From Saccharothrix deserti (GTDB lineage Bacteria > Actinomycetota > Actinomycetes > Mycobacteriales > Pseudonocardiaceae), in assembly GCF_009769385.1 (NCBI RefSeq), contig NZ_VKAB01000031.1, positions 1 through 64,000 on the forward strand: a DNA stretch of 64,000 bases, given 5' to 3'. Shown piece by piece: positions 56,477 to 64,000 of the stretch. The notes below the pieces were generated by a model, which searched no databases, was not told the DNA's origin, and was given only the letters and a program-made list of their open reading frames with translations. Every line of letters begins with the position of its first letter. The stretch's first letter is position 1. Both the position numbers and the translations under genes were made by a program.

Positions 56477-56491
56477 TAGAGTACCGCTCTA
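56477..56491. promoter_or_regulatory. Palindromic operator between tetR and acyl-CoA synthetase genes
   Basis: TAGAG-TACCG-CTCTA (56477-56491), with an overlapping CTCTAGAG palindrome at 56487-56494, sits within the 47 bp between the two divergent starts. It is the obvious site for the adjacent TetR protein and could repress both genes. Confidence 0.7.
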
Positions 56492-56518
56492 GAGCGCCGC
56501 TCCCCCCAGGAGGTCACC

Positions 56519-58144
56519 GTGGCCCGTTCCATTCCCGATCTGCTGCGCGAACGGGTGCGTGCCACCCCGGACGCCGAGGCGCTGCGCTACCGCACCGGTG
56601 ACTCGTGGACGTCGCTGACGTGGACCGACGTCGGCGAACACGTGCGCAGGCGTGCGTTGGGGTTCCGCGAGCTGGGTGTGCGGGACGAGGCGCGCGTCGC
56701 GATCATGGCCACGACGAGCGTGGACTGGATCCTCACCGACCTGGCCGTGCTGGCGGCGGGCGGCGTGACGACGACCATCTACCCCAGCAGCACGCCGGAC
56801 GTCGTCGCGCACATCGTCCGCGACTCCGAGAGCGTCTTCGTGGTCGCCGACCCGGAGTTGGCCGGCAAGGTCGACGCGAAGGTGATCACGCCGGACTGGG
56901 AGCCGAAACCGGTGGCCGATTCGGCGGCGGACGCCGTCTACGACGCCATGGTGGACGAGCTGACGCCGGACCGGCTGGCCACGCTGATCTACACCTCCGG
57001 CACCACGGGCACGCCCAAGGGCGTCGAGCTGACCCACGACAACTGGCTGCACACCGCGGAGGCGATCAGCGACCTCGGCATCCTGACGCCGGACGACCTG
57101 CACTTCCTGTGGCTGCCGATGTCCCACGCGTTCGGCAAGGTGCTCCAGGTCGCCATGCTCGCGACCGGCGCGCCCACCGCCGTTGACGGCGACGTGGACC
57201 GGATCGCGGCCAACCTGCTGGAGCTGCGCCCGACCGTGGTGGCCGCCGCGCCGCGGATCTTCGAGAAGATCCACCAGCGCGTCGTCGCTTCGATGCGCGA
57301 GACGGGCGGGGTGAAGGCGAAGCTGTTCGACTGGGCGTTGGCGGTGGCCGAGCACCCGGAGTGGCGGATCCGCCGCCGGATCGCCGACAAGCTCGTGTTC
57401 AGCAAGCTGCGGGAACGGGTCGGCGGCCGGATCAAGTACTTCGTGTCCGGCTCCGCGCCGCTGTCCCGGCCGGTCGGCGAGTTCTTCGACCGCGCGGGCA
57501 TCACGATCCTGGAGGGCTACGGCCTGACCGAGTCGTCGGCGGCGTCGTTCGTGAACCGGCCCGGCGCGAACAAGCTGGGCACGGTCGGCCGTCCGCTGCT
57601 CGGCACCGAGGTGCGCATCGCCGAGGACGGCGAGGTGCTGATCGGCGGGCGCGGCATCATGCGCGGCTACCACAACCTGCCGGAGGAGACCGCCGAGACG
57701 CTGCGGGACGGCTGGCTGCACACCGGCGACATCGGTGAGCTGGACGAGGCAGGCCGGTTGCGCATCACCGACCGGAAGAAGGAGCTGATCAAGACCTCCG
57801 GCGGCAAGTACGTCGCGCCGCAGGCGGTGGAGGGGCTGATCAAGTCCAACAGCCCGTACATCGGGAACGTGCTGGTGCACGGCGACCGGCGCAACTACTG
57901 CGTCGCGCTGGTCACCATCGACCCCGACCTCGCGCCCGCCGACCTCGACGCGGACGCCGAGGTCGGACAGGCCGTCAAGGCCGCCAACGACAAGCTGGCC
58001 AGGCACGAGACGATCAAGAAGTTCGCCGTGCTCCCGAAGGACTTCACGGTGGCCGACGGCACCCTCACGGCGAGCCTGAAGATGCGCCGCAAGGAGATCG
58101 AGAGCCGCTACCGGGAGGTGTTGGACAGCTTGTACTCGGACTGA
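56519..58144 (+). CDS. Long-chain acyl-CoA synthetase (AMP-forming)
   Basis: A 541-residue ANL enzyme activating fatty acids with ATP and CoA. The phosphate loop is LIYTSGTTGTPKGVELTH; EGYGLTESSAA, GWLHTGDIGELDEAGRLRI and the C-terminal Lys region DGTLTASLKMRRK complete the fold. GTG start at 56519 with AGGAGGTCACC upstream. Divergent from the TetR gene; its last 37 bp overlap the convergent DUF998 gene. Confidence 0.93.
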   Translation: MARSIPDLLRERVRATPDAEALRYRTGDSWTSLTWTDVGEHVRRRALGFRELGVRDEARVAIMATTSVDWILTDLAVLAAGGVTTTIYPSSTPDVVAHIVRDSESVFVVADPELAGKVDAKVITPDWEPKPVADSAADAVYDAMVDELTPDRLATLIYTSGTTGTPKGVELTHDNWLHTAEAISDLGILTPDDLHFLWLPMSHAFGKVLQVAMLATGAPTAVDGDVDRIAANLLELRPTVVAAAPRIFEKIHQRVVASMRETGGVKAKLFDWALAVAEHPEWRIRRRIADKLVFSKLRERVGGRIKYFVSGSAPLSRPVGEFFDRAGITILEGYGLTESSAASFVNRPGANKLGTVGRPLLGTEVRIAEDGEVLIGGRGIMRGYHNLPEETAETLRDGWLHTGDIGELDEAGRLRITDRKKELIKTSGGKYVAPQAVEGLIKSNSPYIGNVLVHGDRRNYCVALVTIDPDLAPADLDADAEVGQAVKAANDKLARHETIKKFAVLPKDFTVADGTLTASLKMRRKEIESRYREVLDSLYSD

Positions 58145-58875
58145 GCCGGCTCCACCGACCGGTCCGCGGGATCCGCCACGGGCCGGGCCCGGTGGGCAGG
58201 TCGGTGGGCGGGCCGGGCCACGGCGATCGCCCACACACTGGCCACGAGCACGGCCACCACCTCGGTGAACACCAGCAGCCGCTCGATGTACCCGAGGGGG
58301 AGCACACGCCACCACGACGTGCCGACCACGAGGTTCACCAGGATCCCGTACAGGATCGGCGTGAACGCCAGCGCGGACAGCACGCCGAGCCGGAACGTCC
58401 AACGCGCGTGCCCGCCCCACACCGGGTCCCGCCGCCACGGGCGGGCCAGCAGCATCGCCGCGATCGGCAGGGCGATGAACGCCAGCAGGCTGCCGAAGCG
58501 GTGGATGCTGCCGCTGATGCTGGGGCCGATGGCCCAGTTGTTCTTGGGGAAGATCACCACCAGGGTGAGCCCGACCGACCACGCGGCGAACGCGATCGCG
58601 CCCACCGAGTTCCACTTGGCCATCCCTCTGCGCACCAGCACGGTGAGGGTCGCGGCCGACCCGAGCACCAGCAGCACGACACCCGTGTCGAACACCCAGC
58701 GGTACGGCCCGAGGGCGTACTCGCTGATGGTGCGGCGCAGGTGCCTGGTGGACTCGGTGAGGCCGTACAGGTCGAGTCCCCCGATGAGGGCGACGGTCAG
58801 CAGGACTGCGACAGCGCCCCCGAGGGCGACGAAGCGGGCCGGGGAACGGGTCGGAGCGAGTTCAGCGGTCAGCAC
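58108..58875 (-). CDS. DUF998 integral membrane protein
   Basis: A 255-residue membrane protein with six to seven helices. DUF998 features include ISEYALGPYRWVFDTGVV and IHRFGSLLAFIALP. No function is known for the family in actinobacteria. ATG/GTG-type start at 58875. The 3' end overlaps the acyl-CoA synthetase gene tail to tail by 37 bp, which also sets its basic, Arg/Pro-rich C-terminus. Confidence 0.82.
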   Translation of the reverse strand: MLTAELAPTRSPARFVALGGAVAVLLTVALIGGLDLYGLTESTRHLRRTISEYALGPYRWVFDTGVVLLVLGSAATLTVLVRRGMAKWNSVGAIAFAAWSVGLTLVVIFPKNNWAIGPSISGSIHRFGSLLAFIALPIAAMLLARPWRRDPVWGGHARWTFRLGVLSALAFTPILYGILVNLVVGTSWWRVLPLGYIERLLVFTEVVAVLVASVWAIAVARPAHRPAHRARPVADPADRSVEPAQSEYKLSNTSR

Positions 58876-58970
58876 ACCCGGCAGAACGGACCGTGACCGG
58901 GGTGTTGTTCCGCCGTTCAGGGAACCGACAGCTTCACGACAGCTTGTCGCCAGGGTTCAGTCGCCGGCGT

Positions 58971-59549
58971 TCAGGTGAGTCGGACGGCGGCGGGGAGGCC
59001 GGACGTGGGGCCGGTGGGCCAGGCCAGCGGGTCGGGGCCGAGTTCCCACAGCTCCGCCACCTGCAGCGCGCACCACGGCGACACGGGACGCGCGCCGGCC
59101 AGCACGGCGGGCGCGAACTCGGCCCACGGCACCCACTCGAACGAGTCGACCTCGTCCGGGTTCGGCGTCGGATCACCGGAGACCAGGCCCCGGAACACCG
59201 GGCACATCTCGTTCTCCGTGACGCCGTTCTCCATCACCGCGCGGTAGCGGAACGAGGGCAGCACCAGGTCGAGGGTGACGTCGGCCAGCCCCAGCTCGTC
59301 GGCCAGCCGCCGCGACACCGCCGAGATCATCGACTCGTCGGGCGCGGGGTGGCCGCAGCACGAGTTCGTCCACACGCCCGGCCACGTCTTCTTGTGCAGG
59401 GCGCGCCTGGTCAGCAGCAGCCGGCCGGCCGCGTCGAACAGGTACGACGAGAACGCCAGGTGCAGCGGGGTGGACGCGTGGTGCACGGAGGCCTTGTCGG
59501 CTACGCCGATACCGGCACCGGACTCGTCCAGGAGTACGACTTGTTCCAC
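58971..59549 (-). CDS. idi: Isopentenyl-diphosphate delta-isomerase, type 1
   Basis: A 192-residue Idi-1 of the Nudix fold that interconverts IPP and DMAPP. The catalytic cysteine lies in WTNSCCGHPAP and the catalytic glutamate in ENEMCPVFRG. Metal-binding HLAFSSYLFD and RRLADELGL parts are present. GTG 59549, with AGGGTGA upstream, is preferred to a TTG at 59567. No carotenoid or terpene cyclase gene is nearby in the window. Confidence 0.94.
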   Translation of the reverse strand: MEQVVLLDESGAGIGVADKASVHHASTPLHLAFSSYLFDAAGRLLLTRRALHKKTWPGVWTNSCCGHPAPDESMISAVSRRLADELGLADVTLDLVLPSFRYRAVMENGVTENEMCPVFRGLVSGDPTPNPDEVDSFEWVPWAEFAPAVLAGARPVSPWCALQVAELWELGPDPLAWPTGPTSGLPAAVRLT

Positions 59550-59613
59550 GCGCTCACCCTGCCACAAGAACGATCACCGCGCTCTGGCAGGAACCCCTGG
59601 GTTTCGCACCGGC

Positions 59614-60687
59614 TCAGGTCTCCTTGCAGAACTCGCCGATGGGGATGCCCACGTGCCGCTGCTCGGTCGCGACGTAGCCGAGCAGTTCGTCGCCGCGTCG
59701 CAGCTCGGTGACGTTGCGGACCTTCCCGCCGGGGCCGAGCACCCGAACGTGCCAGTCGTCCTGCACGGTGAGGCTCACCTCGACGCCCTCGGGCGAGTGC
59801 GCGGTGATGGTCAGGATCGGGCGCGATTCGAGCTTGGCCCGGCCGACGGTGAGCTTGCGGGTGCGGCCCTCGGAGTCGACGGCGAGCACCGTGCTGCCCG
59901 AGCGCAGCTCGGACAGGTAGTTGGTGCGGTTGTCCGGGCCGAGCACGTAGGAGTGCAGGGCGCCGGCGTTGACCCGGAACGGCCGGGTCGGCATGTAGGG
60001 CAGCGGGTGGGTCTCGCTGCAGCACAGGATGAAGCCGGAGGAGAACGAGCCGACGAGGATGCCCTCGTCCTCCCGGAAGTGCGAGGCGGTGTCCACGCAC
60101 ACCCGGTCGCCCAGGCCGTTGTGGGTGATGCCCTCGACGGTGAGCGTGGTGAGATCCAGCGGCGGGGTGGTGGCCTCCAGCAGCCGGGCCAGCTTGAACA
60201 CGTCGGTGGCGTCGCGCGGCGCCATGAGCACGCCGTCCGAGCCGTGCTCCAGCACGTCCAGCACGATCGCGGCCTCTTCGAGGTCGGCCACGACGGTGAC
60301 GAGCTTGCCGGGCGCGCCGTCGGCGGCGGCGATGACGATCTCCAGCGGGATCTTCGTCGGGTCGGTGAACGCGACGACGGTGTGCCCCAGCCGCACCGCC
60401 GCCGCGCACGCGAGCTTGAGCGTGCGGTCGTCGCGCACCTGCACGAACGCCGCGTCGGTGGTGAGCCGGTCCAGCCGGTCCTGGTCGTCGACGACCACGG
60501 TGACCAGGTGCGGGCTGTCGACCGGGGTGTCGGTGACGAGCACGCGGGTGATCGTCGGCGGCAACGTGTCCAGCAGCGCCGGGTCGTCGGAGACGACGCC
60601 CGCGATGCGGGCGTGCACGGCGGCGTCCACGACAGCTTCGCGGTGCGCTTCGGGGACGGTTCTGAGGTCGATCCAGGCGAACTTCAA
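59614..60687 (-). CDS. 3-Dehydroquinate synthase II-like enzyme (GriH-like)
   Basis: A 357-residue protein of the AroB-prime/DHQ synthase II family, unrelated to AroB. Conserved parts: FAWIDLRTVPEAHRE, GSDGVLMAPRD, VGSFSSGFILCCSETH and GPDNRTNYLSELRSG. Archaeal members make dehydroquinate from an aldolase product; in Streptomyces griseus GriH closes the GriI product to 3-amino-4-hydroxybenzoate. TTG 60687 has GGAG upstream and gives the family N-terminus; ATG 60726 (overlapping the aldolase stop) is an alternative. Partner of the aldolase gene upstream. Confidence 0.9.
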   Translation of the reverse strand: MKFAWIDLRTVPEAHREAVVDAAVHARIAGVVSDDPALLDTLPPTITRVLVTDTPVDSPHLVTVVVDDQDRLDRLTTDAAFVQVRDDRTLKLACAAAVRLGHTVVAFTDPTKIPLEIVIAAADGAPGKLVTVVADLEEAAIVLDVLEHGSDGVLMAPRDATDVFKLARLLEATTPPLDLTTLTVEGITHNGLGDRVCVDTASHFREDEGILVGSFSSGFILCCSETHPLPYMPTRPFRVNAGALHSYVLGPDNRTNYLSELRSGSTVLAVDSEGRTRKLTVGRAKLESRPILTITAHSPEGVEVSLTVQDDWHVRVLGPGGKVRNVTELRRGDELLGYVATEQRHVGIPIGEFCKET

Positions 60688-60722
60688 CGGTTCTCCAATG
60701 GTGAGAAAGCCGGACGACGTGG

Positions 60723-61520
60723 TCATGACGAGGCGACGACGCCCGTCATCGCGCGGACCAGGTCCGCATCGGTGTCGGCGTGGACGATCGACGCCAGTTC
60801 AGCGACCAGCGACATCGGTGCGGGCGCGGTGAACACGCGGCGGCCGACGGCGAGGCCCGCGCAGCCGACCGCCATCGCGGTGCGGGCGTGGTCGACCACG
60901 CTGCCGCCGGTCGCCGGACCGCCCGCCACCAGCACCGGGATCGGGCAGTTGGCGATGACCTCGGCCATCCGCTCGGCGGGCAGCGCGAGGTTGGTCTTGA
61001 CGATGTCGGCGCCGAGGTCGACCGCGATGTTGACCACGTGCGCGAGCAGCGTGGCGTCGTTCGGGTCGGCGACGCGCGGTCCGCGCGGGTAGACCATGGC
61101 GATCAGCGGCACGTTCCAGTCGTCGCACGCCTTGGCCACCGCGCCGAAGTCGGCGAGTTGGCGGCCCTCGGTGTCCGAGCCGATGTTGACGTGCACGCTC
61201 ACCGCGTCGGCGCCCAGCCGCAGCGCCTCGTCGACCTCGCCGACGAGGACCTTGGCGTTGGTGTCGGCGGCGTGCGCGGTGCCCGCGCTGAGGTGGACGA
61301 CCAGCGCGCAGCCGGCGAGCACGTCCGGGTCGATCGTGTGGACCCGTCCTTTGTGGACGATGATGGCGTCGGCGCCGCCCACGACGACGGAATCGATGAG
61401 GTCGTGCCACCGGTCGCGCGGCACCACCGGACCGTCGGAAACGCTGTGGTCCAGCGGGACGAAGAGGTACCTGTCGTCGCGCGGACGGGAAAGGCGTCGC
61501 AGCCGCAACGCTTTTCTCAT
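60723..61520 (-). CDS. Class I aldolase, ADTH synthase type (GriI-like)
   Basis: A 265-residue DhnA-type fructose-bisphosphate-aldolase relative. Conserved parts: LFVPLDHSVSDGP, ADAIIVHKGRV, DAVSVHVNIGSDTE, ADIVKTNL with the Schiff-base lysine, and VLVAGGPATGGS. GriI joins aspartate semialdehyde with dihydroxyacetone phosphate on the way to 3-amino-4-hydroxybenzoate. ATG 61520 has GGAGG ten bases upstream. It overlaps the DHQ synthase II frame by ATGA and follows a tandem-repeat leader. Confidence 0.91.
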   Translation of the reverse strand: MRKALRLRRLSRPRDDRYLFVPLDHSVSDGPVVPRDRWHDLIDSVVVGGADAIIVHKGRVHTIDPDVLAGCALVVHLSAGTAHAADTNAKVLVGEVDEALRLGADAVSVHVNIGSDTEGRQLADFGAVAKACDDWNVPLIAMVYPRGPRVADPNDATLLAHVVNIAVDLGADIVKTNLALPAERMAEVIANCPIPVLVAGGPATGGSVVDHARTAMAVGCAGLAVGRRVFTAPAPMSLVAELASIVHADTDADLVRAMTGVVASS

Positions 61521-61536
61521 GTCGCTCACACCTCCC

Positions 61537-61648
61537 CAGAACTCGACGAACACAGAACTCGACGAACACAGAACTCGACGAACACAGAACTCGACGAACA
61601 CAGAACTCGACGAACACAGAACTCGGCTGACACAGAACTCAGCGGACA
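61537..61648. repeat. 16-bp tandem repeat array in the GriI-like gene leader
   Basis: Five exact copies of CAGAACTCGACGAACA (61537-61616) are followed by two diverged copies (61617-61632, 61633-61648). The array ends about 17 bases before the aldolase start codon, so it is in the presumed 5' untranslated region or promoter. The rest of the 317-bp gap (61521-61837) shows no further gene. Confidence 0.95.
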
Positions 61649-61837
61649 CGGGACTCGGCGATGGCCATCCAGCAGAGTGGTCGAACCAGTGAGCGCGGCG
61701 GTAGGTGTGAGGTGGCGATAACTCCTCAGTTATGCACCTGTTGGAGCAACGGAGCGGGATCTTCTCGACGCAGCGTCATCCCCTACCCACTCTCGCGGTC
61801 GGTGTTTGGCGTGTTCGCCTTGCCCTAGGCTGCCGCA

Positions 61838-62800
61838 GTGAACATGGAGCTCAGGCACCTCCACGTCGTCCTGACCGTGGCGGAAGCGGGCAGCATCAGC
61901 CGAGCCGCTTCACTGCTGAAGATCGCGCAGGCCGGTTTGACCGCCCAGTTGCGCCGAATCGAACGCGGATTCGGGGGTCCGTTGTTCCTGCGGCGCACCG
62001 ACGGCGTCGAGCTGACCGAACTGGGTCGCCACGTCGTGCTGCGATCCCGCGACCTGGTGGAACGCTTCGACGATCTGCTTGTCACCGCACGCAAACTGGC
62101 CGCGGAGAACGACGTGACGGGCATCCGGCTCGGCGGCGTCCCCGGTTCCCTGACGCCGTTGCTGGTGGGCGTCGTGCGCGCCTTGTTACCGACGCACCCG
62201 CAGACCACCCACATCGAACGCGGTGGTGACACGGTCGTCGAACTGGTTCGCACGGCGAAGTTGGACGTGGCGCTGGTGACCGAGTTCCCGCAGAGTCCAC
62301 TGCGGATTCCCGAAGAAGTCGCCTGCCGGACCGTCGTTTCGGAACCGATGTTGGTCGGAATCGCCGCCGGACACCGGTTGTCCGGTCGCGGTGAGATTCG
62401 GCTGTCCGAACTGGCCGATGAGGAATGGGCGGTGCCGGACGAGAGCCACGGCGGCGGACGGCTGCACCTGCACCTGGCCTGCGAGGCGGCCGGATTCACA
62501 CCGCGTTGCGCGCATTTCGGCGTCGATCCGGCTTCGGCCGCGGAACTCGTGCGTTCCGGGCACACCGTGGCGTGCTTCTTCCCGACCGGGCACGACTTGC
62601 CCGGCGTGCTGTTGAAACCGGTCGTGGGCAATCCGGTCCACCGGCGCGTCACGTTGGTGTGGCGCCGGGACTGCGCGGCGGCGGAGTACGTCGACGAGAT
62701 CCACACGGCACTGCTGCGCGCTTACCAGGAGCGGATCTGGGGCCACGGTCACCGTCCGGCGAAGCTGGCCGCCACCGGGCTGACCGCGGCGGCGAGCTGA
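61838..62800 (+). CDS. LysR-family transcriptional regulator
   Basis: A 320-residue LysR regulator: winged helix-turn-helix (about 1-62, with AGSISRAASLLKIAQAGLTAQL, core SRAASLLKIAQ) and an effector-binding domain. GTG 61838 lies 6 bases after a TAGGCT element, so the mRNA may be leaderless; ATG 61844 is the alternative. It diverges from the GriI/GriH-like pair, the usual arrangement for a LysR gene and its target. Confidence 0.9.
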   Translation: MNMELRHLHVVLTVAEAGSISRAASLLKIAQAGLTAQLRRIERGFGGPLFLRRTDGVELTELGRHVVLRSRDLVERFDDLLVTARKLAAENDVTGIRLGGVPGSLTPLLVGVVRALLPTHPQTTHIERGGDTVVELVRTAKLDVALVTEFPQSPLRIPEEVACRTVVSEPMLVGIAAGHRLSGRGEIRLSELADEEWAVPDESHGGGRLHLHLACEAAGFTPRCAHFGVDPASAAELVRSGHTVACFFPTGHDLPGVLLKPVVGNPVHRRVTLVWRRDCAAAEYVDEIHTALLRAYQERIWGHGHRPAKLAATGLTAAAS

Positions 62801-62922
62801 CGCCGTGACCGCACATGTCCGGCTCTGTCCGGTTGGGACGGTGACCGCGACGGCGCCGAACCGGCGGAACCCAGCGGTCCAGGTGCGCCACAACCACCGC
62901 GCACGAGCACCCGATCACCGGA

Positions 62923-63363
62923 TCACTGGTCCGAGTGCCGGAGCACGCTCTCGACCTCGGTGCGGAACGCGTTGACGCCGTCCTCGCCCTCCGGCGCGCC
63001 GTGCGCCTGGAGCAGGTGCAGCAGCGCCACGCCGTTCGCGGACCGGCGGGACAGGGCGCGGAACGAGAACGCGGTCTCGTAGACGGTGACCGCCGTGGCC
63101 AGCGCCGCCGCCACCGTGGCCAGGAACGCCCACAGCGCACGCCGGCCACCGTCCGCCACGGCCACCGCGCCCAACGCCGCCGCCGCGGTGAACAGCAGCA
63201 CCGTGACGGCGGTCGCCCAACGCCGCGCCGACGTGTAGCGGGCCTGGGCCTGCTCGAACCCGGCGAGCCGTTCGCCCACCCGGTGCCTCAGGAAGGCGCG
63301 CAGGAACTGCTCGCGGTGGTCGTCGACGACCGTCGGCGGAGCCGACAATCCGGTGGGGGTCAT
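62923..63363 (-). CDS. Two-TM protein, SLATT-like
   Basis: A 146-residue protein: N-terminal helix rich in Arg/Glu (about 15-45), two membrane helices (about 48-70 and 76-96) separated by a short turn, and a soluble helical C-terminus with FRALSRRSANGVALLHLL. This layout fits SLATT/DUF4231-type two-TM proteins, linked to nucleotide-sensing defence or stress systems. Its stop and start overlap or adjoin the next gene (4-bp overlap). Assignment is by architecture, not by a firm motif. Confidence 0.6.
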   Translation of the reverse strand: MTPTGLSAPPTVVDDHREQFLRAFLRHRVGERLAGFEQAQARYTSARRWATAVTVLLFTAAAALGAVAVADGGRRALWAFLATVAAALATAVTVYETAFSFRALSRRSANGVALLHLLQAHGAPEGEDGVNAFRTEVESVLRHSDQ

Positions 63364-64000
63364 GTGCGGCTCACCGATTCGTGGCGGAACCGCGCCACCG
63401 CCGTCGCCAACTCGCGGGAACGCTCTTCGCGCTCGGCGTCGTCGACGGGCGGTGGTGCGGCGAGGTGGTCGAAGTACAAGGCGCGCAACTGCTCGGCGCG
63501 AACGCGGGCGTCCGGGTCCTCACCACTCCGGGCCACCACCGCGAGCACCGCCGCCGCCGCGCCGGACACGGCCAGCAGCACACCGGGCCACGGCGAGTCC
63601 CGCAGCCACACCTGCAACGCGGCGAACACCGTGGTGCCGAACCCGGCGGCGATGGCGAGCACCACCAGCAGCCGCGCGCGTTCCCTCGCCCTGAGGGCGG
63701 CGACCTCGCACTCGTGCAACGCGGGGGCCACCACCTGGTTGGCCTCGTGGATCGCGTCGGCGAGCAGCGGGTAGTCCAGCACGTAGCCGGGGTCGATCAC
63801 GGGGTGCGGCTCGGGCGCCCGGAACCGCACCCTCGGCCACACGGCGGGCGGCGGCACGGTGGCGTGCAGCTTGGCGCCGGGCCGGCTGCCCAGCACCCGC
63901 CGCACCACCGCGACCACCTTGTCCGCGCCCTCGTCCAGGTGCACCACGGCCACCTGACCGCTGCGCACCAACACGGCCAGGTCGTCGTCCGGGGCGGCGT
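63360..64000 (-). CDS. Two-TM protein with N-terminal domain, SLATT-like (5' part missing)
   Basis: At least 213 residues, open at the right edge. The visible N-terminal part (VLVRSGQVAVVHLDEGADK) looks like the end of a Rossmann-like domain, possibly SLOG. Then comes YVLDYPLLADAIHEANQVV, two membrane helices (about RLLVVLAIAAGFGTTVFAAL and VLLAVSGAAAAVLAVVA) and a helical tail. The same two-TM layout as its neighbour, with which it is translationally coupled. The true start is outside the window. Confidence 0.6.
   Translation of the reverse strand, partial: AAPDDDLAVLVRSGQVAVVHLDEGADKVVAVVRRVLGSRPGAKLHATVPPPAVWPRVRFRAPEPHPVIDPGYVLDYPLLADAIHEANQVVAPALHECEVAALRARERARLLVVLAIAAGFGTTVFAALQVWLRDSPWPGVLLAVSGAAAAVLAVVARSGEDPDARVRAEQLRALYFDHLAAPPPVDDAEREERSRELATAVARFRHESVSRT

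Noticed and set aside
56489-58615. 708-codon minus-strand frame opposite the acyl-CoA synthetase gene
   Set aside because: Antisense shadow; the ANL motifs are on the plus strand.
61537-61648. CRISPR array
   Set aside because: The 16-bp units are directly adjacent with no spacers and no cas genes nearby.

Overview
The window is high-GC DNA with dense, mostly ATGA/GTGA-coupled genes, many GTG starts and typical actinomycete regulators (BldD, DasR, a large SARP, an iron box, a CebR-like box). A mycelial actinomycete of the Pseudonocardiaceae type (Saccharothrix/Lentzea/Actinosynnema-like) fits best. The family placement is inference from gene content only.

Left third (1-23 kb): this is the conserved actinobacterial housekeeping block, mainly on the minus strand. 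It runs DUF948 protein, DUF6167 protein, alaS, ruvX, mltG, aroE, then prepilin peptidase, aroC, aroK, an AlkZ-like gene, aroB, VOC protein, lipoprotein, pepP, efp, nusB, bldD (plus strand), pyrR, pyrB, pyrC, a PH-like membrane protein and carA. The pyrR leader carries a PyrR-binding-loop-like hairpin beside the ribosome binding site. An accessory GlcNAc PTS module sits between aroE and the prepilin peptidase gene. In it EIIB-EIIA diverges from dasR-EIIC-HPr across a DasR-type operator.

23-38 kb: an iron-box-led, five-gene, translationally coupled NIS siderophore operon (PLP decarboxylase, NIS synthetase, acetyltransferase, N-monooxygenase, second NIS synthetase) ends in a hairpin terminator. 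It fits a citrate bis-hydroxamate of the arthrobactin/schizokinen kind. Next come a methyltransferase, rarA, a uridine-kinase-like gene, a SRPBCC protein, an MFS exporter, a secreted AA10 LPMO with a CBM2 preceded by a CebR-like box, and a CbiM-CbiN-CbiQO cobalt ECF transporter in which T and A components are fused.

38-54 kb: a DUF3516-type helicase, a 982-residue SARP/NB-ARC/TPR regulator, and a coupled LytTR regulator / small membrane protein / sodium-solute symporter / LytS-type kinase operon. These are followed by a DUF2332 gene, a transposase N-terminal-domain-only gene, a PptH-like/PptT-like pair (cofactor removal and attachment), and a GCS2-type ligase.

54-64 kb: an iron box drives a mini condensation-domain-like protein and overlaps a decayed amidase gene. 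Then come a TetR/acyl-CoA synthetase divergon, a DUF998 protein, idi, and a two-gene cassette resembling GriI/GriH (3-amino-4-hydroxybenzoate formation) with a 16-bp tandem repeat in its leader and a divergent LysR gene. At the right edge lies a coupled pair of two-TM proteins that resemble SLATT effectors. No rRNA, tRNA, CRISPR or complete insertion sequence was recognised.
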